Notes under the pieces: model-generated
Told to the model about the DNA's origin: nothing
The model's input: the letters and a program-made list of their open reading frames with translations, nothing else
Databases searched by the model: none
Shown: positions 11,641 to 23,771 of the stretch, piece by piece
Layout: every line of letters begins with the position of its first letter
Numbering within the stretch: the first letter of the stretch is position 1
Assembly: GCA_948567375.1 (NCBI GenBank)
Contig: OX419756.1
Location: 41,270,552-41,334,551, forward strand
From: Lunularia cruciata
Taxonomy: Eukaryota > Streptophyta > Marchantiopsida > Lunulariales > Lunulariaceae
Length of the DNA: 64,000 bases
Direction of reading: 5' to 3'
Program-made: the position numbers and the translations under genes

Positions 11641-14600
11641 AGTAGGGGTGATGGACAAGGTGAGAGTTTCAGTTATGAGAGTTCAAAATCTCATGACTTT
11701 CCAAGTCTTGAAGGATTCAAGCTATGACTTACTTCTTGGAAGGCTATGGTTGAAAGTAACACGCACAACTGATTGATGGCACAAAGGGTACTTGAGGATT
11801 GGGCCATCAAACCATAAAGTCATAGTTCCTGTGACTAACACCACCAACACTTCACATTCAGATACACCATCTTTTGATTATTGGGAATTAGATTCTGAAG
11901 AAGGAGCTTCAAGTGTAGACACAAGCATGGAGAAGGAGACTTCTACGGAGGAGGATGAATTTGAATCGGATTCAGATGTGTATCCCTTGTGTGCTATGGA
12001 TTTTTCACCTAAGTTAGAGGTTTTGAAGGACCCAGATAAATCACCATTGACACTTGAGGAGGCAGAGAGAAGGTTAGCTACCCTCAAGTATGGCCCAAAA
12101 GCTACCAAGGAAGAGAAGGTGAGATTTGAGAAGATTTTTTGCAAATTCATCTATGTGTTTGCTTTCAATTACAAGGATTTGAAGGAAGTCACCTTGGAGG
12201 AGCTCAAGATAGAGGTGGAGTCACGTGCAAGACCAAACCACCAAAAGTTACATCATATTAGCCCACCAATATCTTTGGTTGTGAAGGAGGATATTGATAA
12301 GCTCAAGGAGGCCGGATTTATCTTTGAGGTGGAGAATTCAGAATGGGTGTCTCTAATTGTCCTTATGAAGAAAAAGAATGGCAAGCTTTGGACATGTGTG
12401 GATTACCAAGAAGCTCAATTTTTTTACCAAGAAGGACTACTACCCATTGCAATTCATTAATGAGATCTTGGAGGAGGTTGTAGGTCATGAGAGGTAATAT
12501 TTTTGAGATGGTTATAGTGGATATAACCAAATCAAGATTGCACTAGAGCATCAACAACTCACCACATTCATCACACCTTGGGGAACTTTTGCTTTCAAAG
12601 TCATGCCCTTTGGGCTTTGCAATGCTCTAGCCACATTCCAATGGTTCATGAACAAGGTATTTGAACCTTTGATTGAGAAATTTGTGAGAGACTTCATTGA
12701 TAACTTTGGGGTCTATGGGAGCAAGGAGGAGGAATTTGAGCACCTAATCAAGGCTTGCAATGCTTGGATGAGGCAAATGCATCACTCAACCCAGAGAAGT
12801 GCATTTTTGGATGTGAAGAAGGTCTACTTTTAGGGCACATCATCTCCAAGGATGGAACAACAGTTGATCCTAAGAAGGGGAGGAAAATCTCAGACCTTCC
12901 ATTCCTTTCAAGCTTGACAAAGTTACGCCAATTCTTGGAGATATTTGGGTACTATAGGAGGTTCATCTTCTCATTTTCCAATAAGGCTTATGCATTGACT
13001 ATCTACATGAAGAAGGGTGTAGATTACATGGTGATTTTGGAGGACAAAGAGACTCTCAAAGCTTTTGAGGAGCTCAAGCAATCCCTTGTTGTAGCTCCAA
13101 TTCTTGCTAAACCTGATTGGAGTAAGCCTTTCATCCTCTACACTAATGCTTCTAATGTTGCTATAGGATGCACAATTAGTCAATTAGACCAAGATTGGGC
13201 ATGACCATCCAATAGCTTATGCTAGTAGGAAAATGGTTTCAGTAAATAAGAACTACTCTGTCATGAAGAGAGAAGGGTTGGTAGTGATCTTTGGTCTCAA
13301 GAAGTTAAAACACTACTTGATTGGAGGGAAAGCCACCATTGTCATGGATCACAAGGCTTTGAAGTACATCTTCAACAAGCCTAATGTTGAAGGGAGACTA
13401 GCAAGGTCGATGATACTCTTATTTGAGTATGACTACACCATTGAGGATAGGCCAAGAAAGAAATATGCAAATGTTAATTTGTTATCTAGAGCGTATGATC
13501 ATGATGGAGATGAGCCAATGGATGATTCCTTCCCAGATGAGGAGCTCATGACAATCTCAATCACTCAAGAGGTTGCAATAGAGTACAAGGAGATTGTGGA
13601 TTTTGTGACAAGAGGTAACTATCCAAAAGGGATGCATGCTAGGGAGAGGAAGGCCTTTGAAGCAAGATCTAGACCTTACAAAATGGTGGAGGATATTATT
13701 TTTCACCAAGGAGAAGATGGTCTACTTTGAAGATTAGTGGGTAAGGAAGAGTCTATCCTTCTTATAAAGGAGTTTCATGAAGGTTTAGTGTGAGGAGTAC
13801 ACTTTGCAAGAAAGGTGACTGCTTTCAAGATTTTAGATGCAGACTACCATTGGAGAGGGATTTCCAAGGATTGTCTTGATTATTGCAAAACTTGTCATGT
13901 TTGTGAAGCTTTTGCTAGAAAGTCTACATCCACTCTACCACTTAAATCAATTCCATTGCTAGGACCTTTTGAGAAGTGGTGAACTGATTTTGTAGGTCCT
14001 CTCAATAGAACCCCAAGGAACAATTGATGTATTGTGGTAGTTATTGATTATCTTACCCAGTGAGATAGACTATAGAGGGACAAGAATGAAGATGAAGTTG
14101 GTAAATTTCTTTATGAATGCATTATCACTAGGTTTGGATGCCCTTTGGAGTTGATTTTTTATAGAGGAAAAGAGTTTACAATAAGTATTACTACAACCAT
14201 GCTATGACATTTCTCTATCACACATAGAATAACTACATCCTATAAGCCAAATTCCAATGGCTTGGCTGAGAGAACCAATCACACCATGTGCATGATGCTG
14301 GCCAAAGATGCAGAAATGGAGGGGGCTAAACATCATTGGGCCAAGAGGATTCATGCAGTTTTATGGGAGTATAGGACAACCATGAAGACTTCCATTGGGT
14401 ATTCTCCATTTCAATTGGTATATGATATTGATTCTACCTTACCTATTCACTTTGATCTTCCTACCTTCCAAAGCATTCATAGGAGATTGAAGAAAGCACA
14501 AGGAGGTGATACAAAGAAGTCAACAAAGGAACAACTCATGGAGTTGGAAGAGGTAAGAGCAGCTGCTATTGTTTGAGTGGAGCAAGCCCAAAGGAAACAA

Positions 14601-14840
14601 AAGGAGAGCTATGACAAGAGTCAAGGCAAGAAGAAGGTGGAGCCTTTCAAAGAAGGTGATTGGGTAATGTTGTTTGATTCTATTTGATTCAAGAGAGTGC
14701 AAAAGAAATTTTTGCCTAAGTACTTTGGACCTTTCATAGTGGAGAAGGTGTGGGGCAATTACATATATGATTTCATGGAGTCCTGAGGAAGACACTTTGA
14801 TAGGATTAACCATGATAAGTTAAAAATGTATCATATATAG
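11640..14840 (+). pseudogene. pol of E1: protease end, RT, RNase H, integrase
   Basis: The domains are recognisable in order. The RT has EAGFIFEVENSEWVSLIV, MPFGLCNALATFQ and a FIDN box near 12,690-12,705, where A has FIDD. RNase H has LYTNASNVAIG (Asp to Asn) near 13,140. The integrase has the zinc region near 13,780-13,910, and the last catalytic Glu lies in NGLAER near 14,260. Then comes a GPF-type carboxy terminus at 14,720. Stops and frameshifts are scattered throughout (for example TGA near 13,980), so it is non-functional. Confidence 0.88.
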
Positions 14841-14875
14841 TAGAGAGACCTTCAATTTGAGGACAAAGTGCAAAC

Positions 14876-14891
14876 TTAGTCCGGGGGTAAA
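14876..14891 (+). promoter_or_regulatory. Polypurine tract of E1
   Basis: The purine-rich GTCCGGGGGTAAA lies immediately before the 3' LTR start at 14,892. The identical stretch is found next to the 3' LTRs of A and B on the minus strand. It primes plus-strand cDNA synthesis. Confidence 0.7.
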
Positions 14892-15582
14892 TGTGACATC
14901 CATTTGTGCATGTGTGTGGTATGGTGATATTTAGCTTGGTATTAAAAGTACTTGAGAGATATTATTTCTATAGAGATAAAGGATGGTTCTACATTAGTCA
15001 TAATTAGCTAAAGTTAGTCATAGCTAAGATAGAAGGGACCTTACTTTAGAGGAAGTGGAAAAGATGAGCACCACTATTTTGGATTCTAGTGTGTTTACTT
15101 GATATTATTCCTAGATGTTTGACTTTGAGGAAAGAGTTGAGAACTCTTGGGCCCGCAAGCCTTTTTGTTTTGGATTCTTTTGTAGTCCAAAGATAGCCCA
15201 TGTGAAGAAATCCTTGACTTATTGGTTGGGTCAAGATAAGATCACATGCTTAGTGGAATATGCCCATGTGGATGGATATTCCTTTATACTTTTTGACTTT
15301 ACTTGATTTTTAGCCTAGTAACTTGAGTTACTCTAGTAATTAATAATTTTGGTGCGTAACTATCTCACAAGTATATAAATAGGGGATGAGAAGGTACTCA
15401 TCATTCTTTCATTTGCAACTATCTCTCTTTCATTGAGTTCTCTAGTGAGCAATGTCTTGAGTCTTGGAGTGTTAGCCTTGGAAGAGTATGATGGAGTGGA
15501 GTTCCTTGCTGTCTTAGTAGATGGTGCGCTACCATAATAGCCATCAGAGGTTCATCCTGAGTGAGAGACAGGCCGGCTCATA
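14892..15582 (+). repeat. 3' LTR of E1
   Basis: It is 691 bp, starting TGTGACATCCATTTGTGC and ending GGCCGGCTCATA, and is followed by the target duplication GAAC. It differs from the 5' LTR at many positions, pointing to an old insertion. Confidence 0.92.
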
Positions 15583-16260
15583 GAACCTCCTTCTCCTTTA
15601 TACCTCCAAATCAACTCCTCAATGTGTTTGTTGTACTCTTCCAATTTGTGGTGGATATTGCCAAAGATGCTCTTGAACATGGCATCACCATGCTTGCGCA
15701 ACTTCTCTACCAGCTTGGTTAACTATTTACTGGATTAGGTCTTGGCTTTTAAGGCATGTATTTTTTATTTCATCTTCCTCAGCTTAGCTGGGTGAGCTTG
15801 GGTCATAATAGCCAATTCCACTTGGGTCTTCAATCTATCAGAATTGTCTTCCACAACTGACCCAAGCACTTTTTGCCAATGTTGAATCAGACCCAAGCAC
15901 TTTTTGCCAGTGCTCCTCCTTCCATGAAAACATGTTTCCTCTCAAGTCAGAGAAGTTAGTGTGTTCTTCTTCTCCTTGATTTCCACTACCATTGGGAGGT
16001 ATGTGAAATCCAAAATCCACTGTAGAAAGTGAAAATGTGTCAAATTTAGGTACTTGGCATAGCAGTAGAGTGCCCACTTCTCTACTCCTAGTGACCAGAT
16101 TAAGACACCACACTTCTTCTTTGGGAGAGACATCATGATAGAATAGTGCAACTTGAATACAATCCTCACTTTGTGCTCAATCCTTGTAATCCGCTCTTGC
16201 AATTTTTCAAATTGCTCAAAGGCTCTATGCTCTTCTCACTCTAAGCACAACTTCAAATGC
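15583..16260 (-). pseudogene. Decayed coding remnant, partly coiled-coil, interrupted by E1
   Basis: The minus strand between 15,590 and 15,730 reads as helical, charged sequence without stops (pieces such as EKLRKHGDAMFKSIFGNI and LEEYNKHIEELIWRYKGEG). Upstream, 15,838-16,202 has further open pieces (IEHKVRIVFKLHYSIMM, YAKYLNLTHFHFLQWILDF) separated by stops. E1 appears to have inserted at its end, the target duplication GAAC being its first bases. The heptad-like pattern suggests a coiled coil. I do not recognise the family; a retroelement accessory or gag-like protein is possible. Confidence 0.35.
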
Positions 16261-16478
16261 TCCAAGAATGATTAGAGTGTCAAGACAATTTGATCAACTT
16301 TACCTCCTCATGAGGCACTGCATTTATACATTTCAATCTATCCATTTGAGATTTTGTGAGGCATTTCTGGTGAAGCATCATGGTCTATGCATATGTAAAG
16401 TGGCACTAGGACTGATGGAGACCAAAACTTATTCTTCATCCTACATGTCAGTTCCTTGTTAAATAGGAAGCTGAAGCA

Positions 16479-17264
16479 TTATGTGCTGACGGTGACTCCC
16501 AATATATTGTGTTTGTGGTACCTTTGTTCAAACATATGCTCCCCTCTCCTTTGTGACTCTTTAGGAGCTTTGTGGCAAATGAGGTATAAACCATAATTTA
16601 TATCTTCAAGCATCATCCTACTCAACATGATGCGCTTATTTGGGTAAAACAATGAAGAAAGCAAAAAATCTGCCCAAGGGAACATCAGGTGGGCTGTGAC
16701 ATGCCGTTTGGAATAGCTCAAGAAGGAGAAATTTTTTGCAGATAGGTAGCAGTGTGAATTTTCTTGCCCCAATAGCCATGAGAGAGGCCAACATATGTAA
16801 GCATTTCTACAACACATTCAAGAAGGGATGTTCTTCCGCTCTGCAACACTATTTTGTTCAGGATTATTGGGGTTTGTGAATTGTCATTGAATCCCATGGT
16901 GACTACAATGTGTTGTAAATTCACCAGATTTGTAGTCCAATGCATTGTCAGATTACAAGGTTTGGATTTTCTTCCCAAGCTGGTTCTCAACAAGTGCTTG
17001 ATACTCATTGAACTTGGCAACTGCTGCAGATTTTCTAGAGATCAAATACAAGTAAGTGTATCTTGAATGATCATTGATGAATGTAATGAAATATTTGTGC
17101 TCAGAGAAAGTATTAGTTCTCAATGGGCTATAAATGTATGTATGGATGGCATCAAGAAGATCTTTGGCACGGTTGGCATTGTTCTTGGGAAATGGTTCAT
17201 GTGAAGATTTTGCCTGAGTGCATGCAAAACAGAAAGGCAAACTCTGGAGAGAACATGGATGCAA
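16479..17264 (-). pseudogene. copia integrase (broken)
   Basis: The frame at 16,953-17,264 has the zinc/core start (CFACTQAKSSHEPFP), then DLLDAIHTYIY and FITFINDHSRYTYLYL. This corresponds to the copia integrase core, in which a Asp usually follows IHT (here Tyr) and the DDHSR Asp is Asn. It ends ALVENQLGKKIQTL. Shifted frames at 16,718-17,020 and 16,479-16,817 continue through a degenerate NSVAERKN motif, which holds the third catalytic residue, and a post-integrase segment. Integrase would insert cDNA into the genome; several ligands are lost. Confidence 0.75.
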
Positions 17265-17754
17265 TCAAAGTATGTGAGACTTTGCTTGTACTTGTTGCAT
17301 CCAAGACAAGCTGATGTGCCAGTTTCAGTTGCATTAATAAAGCTTGAGAGTCCTTCTGAGTAGTGATCAATTGAGAGGTTCCATGAGAGGAGGTTGATGA
17401 GTGAGACTCTTTTGGCAGGACAGTAGAGGTAGATGTTCTAGAGGTAAGTGCCCTCAAGGTGTTCTCATGATTGAGGATGTCACATTTTGATGAAATGCCA
17501 AGCTTGAACAAGAGAGTGCTGCATGCTGCTTCAGCTATGATGTTTCTTGATGTGGTTTTCCTCACACATGCTTTGGGATGTATGACAAAGTTACCTGATT
17601 GGTATGAGTGGAACACCAAGAATAAATTTTTCTTCGATGCATGAACATAAAGAACATCCGTTAGGATGGTCTTCTGTCCATCGATTAAAATGATTTGAAC
17701 ATCACCAGCACCTTTGATTGAGCATTCCTTTGATTGAGCATTGACTGTCATCAC
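17197..17754 (-). pseudogene. copia protease tail and pre-integrase region
   Basis: This 185-codon open frame includes ILTDVLYVHASKKNLFLV, which corresponds to the copia segment 'L.DVLYVP.L..NLLSV' after the protease. A long Ser/Thr-rich stretch precedes the pre-integrase helix (HQLVLDATSTSKV). Its 3' end overlaps the start of the integrase frame, so a frameshift mutation lies near 17,200-17,260. Confidence 0.6.
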
Positions 17755-18155
17755 CCAAGTAAATACTTTAGTTCACCCCCCAATTGGTTTGTATTTAACA
17801 AAAGTTTGAATGTCGTATGACATATGTTGGGTAGCATCGGTATCAGCATACCAATTATTATAGACTTGTATAGAGTAAGGGCTAACGCTGTCATTGTTAG
17901 AAATAGTAGTTGAGCTGTCCAGAGGACTCTTTGAGCTTGTTGTCGGATAGTAGCTTTTGGTAATCTTGTGCAGAACGGCCTCTTTTCTGGCAGTAGATGC
18001 AATGTTGTGGTTTCTTTGGAAAGAAAATTTTGGAAGTTGAGCTTTTTTCTACAGTGGGTTGGTAGTTCTCCCTTCTCTTGAATTGGCCCGATCTTTCTGG
18101 AGGTCTTTGATTCACCAATAGTGCAGACAATTCTTTTGATGTCTCTTCTTCTCAA
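17751..18155 (-). pseudogene. copia Gag nucleocapsid region and protease start
   Basis: The frame 17,897-18,130 contains CIYCQKRGRSAQDY after a basic, Gln-rich stretch. This is a copia CCHC knuckle in which His has become Arg and the last Cys has become Tyr, so zinc binding would be lost. The overlapping frame continues toward the protease (a NWYADTDATQHM-type region is readable near 17,820-17,870). Confidence 0.55.
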
Positions 18156-18219
18156 AGGTGCACCTCCTCCAAAAGGAGATTAGATATCATAATCTTGGTT
18201 GATATCTGTGTTTGGGATC

Positions 18220-18775
18220 TCATGAATGTGCTATATACATCTGGCAGACTTCAAAGAAGACATGTATATGCCTCTCCTTCAGATATTGGTTGACCAATTG
18301 CATTTGATAGATCCGAAATTTGATGGATGTTGTTGATGTGTCTTGCCACATTTTCTCCATTCTTCATTCTCAATGTGTGCAGACCATCTCAAATGTGGAT
18401 CTGTGCTGCAATGTCAGCTGAGGATATATACCATTGAGTTCTGCCCAAGCTTCGGCTGTACTCTGGATCCCGCATATAATCCCCAGTGATTGTCCTCAGT
18501 CAAGTTATTTAGAATGGTAAGGGCATGGTTCTTTTTATCATCCCATGCAACTTTGCTGTCAGGTCCTGTCACGGGAAGAGGGAAGAGGGTTCATGGGTCT
18601 GCCTGGTCTTGCAGGTGGAGTGATGGGTAGTTCTTCAACACCAGTGATCAAATCGGAAAGCTTCTCCATTCTGAATATCAATTTGATCTTATTTTTCCAT
18701 GCATAGAAGAATTGACCGGTAAACTTAGACAGATCAATGTTGTAGCAAGATTGACCGGTCCATGATGTTGCCATT
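18220..18775 (-). pseudogene. copia Gag amino-terminal region
   Basis: The frame at 18,559-18,774 begins MATSWTGQSCYNIDLSKF and contains FYAWKNKIKLIFRMEKL. This is the copia gag pattern (L-x-G-x-N-Y-x-x-W-K-x-x-M). Helical gag sequence continues below 18,559 with stops and a shifted frame. Confidence 0.65.
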
Positions 18776-18933
18776 CTGTGCAGCTTTGACCCTTTTTGTG
18801 CTCAGATCTTCTTTGCAGCTAGCTCTGGTTCTTTTGGGCATGACTCTTCAGTGTAGCGGTGCGTGAATCTTCATTGTAACTCTGGCTCTCCTGTGCGACT
18901 CTAGCTCTTCTGTGCAAGGTTGCCTTGGACCTA

Positions 18934-18952
18934 TGATATCGCTCTGTTACCA
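18934..18952 (-). promoter_or_regulatory. Primer-binding site of the copia element
   Basis: The minus strand reads TGGTAACAGAGCGATATCA, close to the initiator-Met tRNA type PBS (TGGTATCAGAGC) typical of plant copia elements. It abuts the LTR boundary at 18,953. Confidence 0.7.
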
Positions 18953-19137
18953 TATTAGGAAGAGTGCTGACTGAAGATGGAGATGGTCGAGACAGTCCGA
19001 TGGATTAAATTCATATGGAAAATTACATGCTTTATAGTAAATCAGTACACTAAAAATCTGAACCCAACTATCAGGAGAGTGAGAGGCAGCCGCAGCCGGG
19101 CTGTAAAACCGGGCAGGAGATAGTAAAACTGCTAACA
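18953..19137 (-). repeat. Short (185-bp) copia 5' LTR
   Basis: It is bounded by TATTAGG (probably from TGTTAGG) beside the PBS and by CTAACA at 19,132-19,137, which form a short inverted terminal pair. Only one copy is present, so the outer boundary rests on this pattern alone. Confidence 0.5.
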
Positions 19138-19864
19138 GTTCCCCCTGAGATCATTCCAGAACTTAACAAATAATGTTTACTATCTCCACGACTGAAGCTC
19201 TCACTGGAGACCCTCAAAGCTGAAATGCAATACCCCGCGGCGAAGCACTGCCATGAGTTTTCGATAGTCTTTTAGACTGATCACTTTGGGTGTTCAGGCT
19301 GCTGACTGTGCCTTCCCTTTCGTACCTATAGCTTCAGAGAAGAGTTTCACTTACTAACAAGCTGGTTCACAGCACTAAGACTTGAGTTCGCACGATAGCT
19401 GCCGAGGTAAATAGCACTACTTCAGAAATTTTCCTCAAGCTGGTATAGATCCAGCAGTCTACACGTCTACTTTGTATTCCAGCTTCAAGATTCAAAAGTG
19501 ATTCAGTAAATTCAAATGTTCATGTGGTGTCATAATGACTCATAAACTCACGTTCCTAGCCTGCTAAGGTTTCTTTAGTCATTATTTTAAATCTACAGTG
19601 AAGAGAGATTACACCCAAAACTTATAGTGATTTCTCCCTTTCCCTATATATACTGGAACGTTGGTCCCATTCCGATATATATTGGAACAGGACCAGGGTT
19701 CAACAGACCATTCTTTGCTGAAATTTTGTGTCTCCGCGTCTTATTTCTACTTTATAATAGTAGACCTGCGAAAGAAACAAACTACTTTAGGTTTCTGGTA
19801 AAATAGTTGAGTGCTCAGATATCCACATGTCCATGAGCACTACTGACCGCAATCTAGAGATCCT
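19138..19864. other. No gene recognised
   Basis: AT-balanced sequence without a long open frame. Two copies of a 'ccgatatatattggaac'-like motif lie near 19,640-19,690. No domain seen. Confidence 0.4.
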
Positions 19865-19895
19865 ATGTTTATGATTGTACCAGATATAAGGATAT

Positions 19896-20159
19896 TTGGC
19901 TACGCTTCATTTGGCAGCCATCGAAATAGTTTTGAAACGATACAGCGGACTCATCCCGGACCGGTACATAGTCTGGACTCGAATTCATTTTCCTGTGTGG
20001 GACGCTTTGGATCATGTAGAAATTTTACGCGCTCAATTGATATCACTGGCTCGTGGAAAATATGTTTTTGCAGTAATGTCTCAATTCGGAGCTCATATTG
20101 GTACAATCATTCAAAATCAGTTGGATTATGTAGTTTCGTTTCAAAAAGTGGTGTCTTAG
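19896..20159 (+). CDS. Uncharacterised 87-codon open frame
   Basis: The frame starts MATLHLAAIEIVLKRYSG, contains an aromatic-rich middle (WTRIHFPVWDALDHV) and ends QNQLDYVVSFQKVVS. Its composition looks protein-like (hydrophobic and charged residues alternate, few repeats), but I do not recognise a family, and no intron or partner exon is evident. It may be a gene fragment, a transposon remnant or chance. Confidence 0.2.
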   Translation: MATLHLAAIEIVLKRYSGLIPDRYIVWTRIHFPVWDALDHVEILRAQLISLARGKYVFAVMSQFGAHIGTIIQNQLDYVVSFQKVVS

Positions 20160-22543
20160 GCAAATGGCTCATGTATTGAGTTCCAGTGCTGGTGAGGTGT
20201 AAGCTTGCCCCTCGTAAGTAAGTTCCCATAGCAGGGACATATCAGTGGGGTGGACAGGGTCGAGTCCATCGCAATACGGGCTGTGACTAATTGACTCTAT
20301 CCTTGGAGGGATTGAGAACAGGACCAAACTAGCTTTTAACACAATGAAACACCTACCTAGACATCGCATGGAGCTCCTTTAGTTCCCAGAATTAGTTTCA
20401 AATTTTTTGGAAAAAACAACGTAATTCTGGGAACGAAAGGGTCCTCAGCGACGGAATTGTGCTGTAAGAAATGCGGAGTGGACCTTCTAGAGTGAGCCAG
20501 TTATGTGCTCTTTCAAAACTTCCTCAATATTTGAAGTCATTTCGGAACCAAGAACGATCACTGATGCTTGAGTAATATCATGCCGCGGCCTCGAACAGAA
20601 TCCCAACTGACGTAGAAATCGTGCGGAGTTGTCTCGCCTCATCAGAAGCACCAATTTTGAATAAATAGTTTATCACAGGACGGATCCGTTAAGCAATGAA
20701 TTTAAACTGGTCCTTAAAGCTGACAAGTCAGCGAATGTCGGTGTGAGATTAGACTTTTAGTATAGTACAGATTATCACTGAGTGATGAGCAAAGAAAACG
20801 TACAAAATCTAAATGCAGATTAATCATAAGGGTTTCTTTGCTGCAAAACGAGTGAGTATATTTCCTAGCTAGTTGAAATGCTGCAACGAATCCATTTTGG
20901 GGATTGTTGAGATTGCTACACAACTTAATGTCCACTGTAATAAATTATCCATGTGAAGTGGCTCTATGACGCTTAGCCTTTTCACAAAGTCCACCATCTT
21001 TTAAATTTTGGTTAGTCGTCATAGAAATGTCCTTACTTGGCACGTTGCCAAGGTTGGAAAAGGTTTTATGCTGACAAGCGGCGGGCCAGGGAAGAAATTA
21101 CACCGAACAGGAAAAAAGAGAAGAAGAAGTGCATCATCAAGAGGCCAGGGATGACAAGGAATATACTATACAAGGAAGGGAACAGACACTCAGGACCTTG
21201 AGGATAAAGACCTTTGGTCTGGAAGGACCCTTGGCCTAAGAAGACCTTAGATGTCCTTTGGCCTTGGAAGACCTTCAGCCTGAAATTCAATCAATTCAAA
21301 TGGAAACCAATCACATGAAGATGGTGCTATTTGAACAAGAGGTTAGCATTATGATTAGTTTGATGTACCAAAATGATTGCAAGTGTGGTCTGAACCGCTC
21401 ACCTAGGGTGTACCTACCAAAAATTTGTAACTATTCAGCCAATACTATAAAACTTGGATCAGGCCAGCCCCTTCCACTTTTCTAAAATAGACAAGTGTGA
21501 TCCTTAGCCAAGTAAGACCTCTCCCCACCTTCAGCAAGAAGTTGCAAGACTTGAAGTTGTAGGAAGAGAGTGCATCTTTGCAAGTAGATTTCTTACCTAG
21601 AGATGAAAAGGAAGGACATGGCTTTAGCGCCCCAAGTGCCTAAACATCATAGAGTGGTGCTTGAGATTGTTCTCAAATTGCCTAAATTGATCAAGTGTGC
21701 AATCCATTATAGAGCAGATTTTCTCCATAGTAAAGGTTGAATTCTTGTGGTGGAATTGAAAATGATGAGTTGAGCAATCATGTAATGCAAAAGGAAATAA
21801 GAGATAACCAAGATCTAAGGATGGAGAATTTATGAGGAAATCTCATCACCTGGATGGAGGAGCACTGGCTGAAGTTGTTGGGGCCAGAGAATTCACCCTG
21901 GATGCCATGACTCTAGATGCGCAATGGACCTGACCAGATGCAAGCATGGAGTCAAGTTTCAGGTGGCTTTCAAGGATGACAAGACCAACAATGGTTGATA
22001 AATACCAATATACAAGGATCCTGCCTGGAGGGGACCTTGCCAAATCAATAATGAAATTGTTCAAGTCTAAAAAAACTACCTACTTGAACAGGAGCCAAGC
22101 AACCTTCTTCTAGTACTTGTACAAAGGGAGACTTGTAAACTGAGTAGCAATGTTTTGGTGGTGTGTGTGAGAACTCAATGGGAACATGAATGAGGAAGGA
22201 GGAGTGCTACTTCTATCTCCCTTTGTTTTTCACTTTTACCTTGGCGTGGACCTTTTGACTTCAACAAAGAAGGAGAAGTATCCCAATCACTTCTTTCTCT
22301 TAGGACACTTCACTGATCCACAATAGAAGAAAAAGATGCAAAGGAAATATGCACTTGCAGATGCAAAATCCACTCACAACAGAAAATTTGTTCATTAGAA
22401 GAAGCCCATAATACCTTGGGCTACAAAAAAGAGATAGAAGGAGATAGCCGAGGATGTCTAGGTTGCTACAAAGAAGACAAAGACAACACCTTCTAAGCCA
22501 AAAGTAAAGGCCAAGAAGCATACAAGGCAAACATTAGGGACCA
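20160..22543. other. No gene recognised; short degenerate repeats
   Basis: No convincing coding region. Around 21,190-21,285 a purine-rich phrase (variants of 'aagacctttggcctggaag') is repeated about five times; similar wording recurs near 57,425-57,535, suggesting a shared old repeat. Remaining frames are short. Confidence 0.4.
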
Positions 22544-22859
22544 ATGACAAAGACAAAGGCAAGGAAGATAAAGATAACTACCCAAGAAGAGAAGAAAGAT
22601 GAAGAAGAAGATGAATTTGCCACCCATCAAGAAGAAGAGTGCCATTTTTTACAACAAGAAGCTTTCATGCCTATAGCCAACAAGGAGTTCTTCACCAAAA
22701 TAATCATCTCTTTGGAAGGAGAAGCAAAGAATAAAGAAAGAGAAAAAGTTCAATCAACTCTATCCAAGAAGCCTAGGAAAGTCATGATAAGCACTTTGGC
22801 TGCAAGGAGTACACCAATGAAGTGGAGGAACAGCAAAGAAGTTGGAACTTTGGGAATGA
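22544..22859 (+). pseudogene. Lys/Glu-rich coding remnant ending at the D' LTR
   Basis: An open frame begins MTKTKARKIKITTQEEKK and is dominated by Lys and Glu. It stays open into the LTR start at 22,860 and stops 17 bp later, so its end is created by the LTR. It is low-complexity and helical, and no family is recognised. It may be a remnant of a retroelement protein interrupted by the D' insertion. Confidence 0.25.
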
Positions 22860-23771
22860 TGTCACGCCATTTGTAGTGCCGCATCTAGATGCTCGGACAC
22901 TGGAGTTCCAGTGATAGTAGTTAGAGTTATTTCAGCCATTTCTAAGAGACTACTTTCCGACGGTTAGATTTTGTGTTCGGGGTACTGACTTCATAGTGGG
23001 GCCCACCGTCACTTTGCACCATTCGCACCATCGAATGTGCCATCAGCGGGACCGTTAGGGTTTCAGAGCTAGCTCAAGTCCAAGGGGTATAGTTTCAAAG
23101 TGAGCTCCAGAGAGCTCACTTCTTTGATGTTGAGCCTTTGAGTTCCTGGCTATGGTGGACAGAGGCCGGCGAGCGTCACCTGGATTCTCTATGCTTGAGT
23201 GGGTGTGGCTTGACTGTAATCAGTGCCCAGTTGTTGGCAGTTTATAGAGTGACATATCAAATACTGATCTGAGTTGAGTTGAGTTGAGTTGAGAGTTGTA
23301 AGCAATCTAATTACATCAAAGAAGTGAAGTGAGGGGGAAATCGGGTGCAGGAATTGTGAGTGTTGGTGGTATCTCCAAGCTCGGTGGATTGTTGGTAGCT
23401 CGATTCAAGTTCTGTGTTTCCCTAGTGTGTAGAAGATCAATCTATTGATGCAGATTTGGCAGTTAGGCGGACGGTGTGTGGAAGCGCTGGCCAAATTTTG
23501 AGCAAAGAAGGAGGAAATTTTGAGCAGTGTTGTGATTTTGAGCTCAAGAGGTGAAGGTAGGACCAATTTGCTACGAGTTTGGCTCAAAAAGTCAAATTGA
23601 AGGTGGAGTTTGGAAGCTCTTCTCATGAAATTGTGATTTGGAAAAACCCGTTTTGTCAATTTGGCTTGAGTGGAAAGTTAGCGGGGGATTTGGCGGACGG
23701 CCAACTTTAGGGTTTACGTCAGATTTTACGTCAGATTTTGGTTGGGATTTATGTCAGATTTTGGCCGGCAT
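22860..23771 (+). repeat. Partial LTR of D' (plus orientation)
   Basis: It begins TGTCACGCCATTTGTAGTG and is homologous, in inverse orientation, to about 54,775-55,667, the first ~900 bp of the D LTR. Shared features include the run of GTTGA repeats at 23,270-23,295 and the repeated ACGTCAGATTTT units near 23,715-23,765. The LTR is cut short by the C element at 23,772; its last ~480 bp, the PBS and gag of D' are missing. Confidence 0.8.

Larger units (their letters stand above)
7615..15582 (+). mobile_element. Ty3/gypsy element E1 (complete, old, inactive)
   Basis: Two 691-bp LTRs (7,615-8,305 and 14,892-15,582) bound an internal region with PBS, leader, zinc-knuckle ORF0, gag, protease, RT, RNase H, integrase and polypurine tract. 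The 4-bp target duplication GAAC is present on both sides (7,611-7,614 and 15,583-15,586). It belongs to the same family as A and B further right. Many stops, frameshifts and clear LTR-LTR differences show it is much older than A. The LTR terminal dinucleotide has decayed from TG to TC at 7,615. Confidence 0.92.
16479..19137 (-). mobile_element. Degenerate Ty1/copia element with a short LTR
   Basis: On the minus strand the order is short LTR (18,953-19,137), PBS, gag, zinc knuckle, protease/pre-integrase and integrase. RT and RNase H are not found, so the element is truncated near 16.45 kb. Integrase directly after the protease, before RT, is the copia order. All frames are broken. Confidence 0.75.

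Noticed and set aside
16455-16520. Possible 3' LTR start of the copia element (GTTCC followed by TTGTTAAATAGGAAG)
   Set aside because: Only a few bases resemble the 5' LTR start, and the rest does not align with 18,953-19,137.
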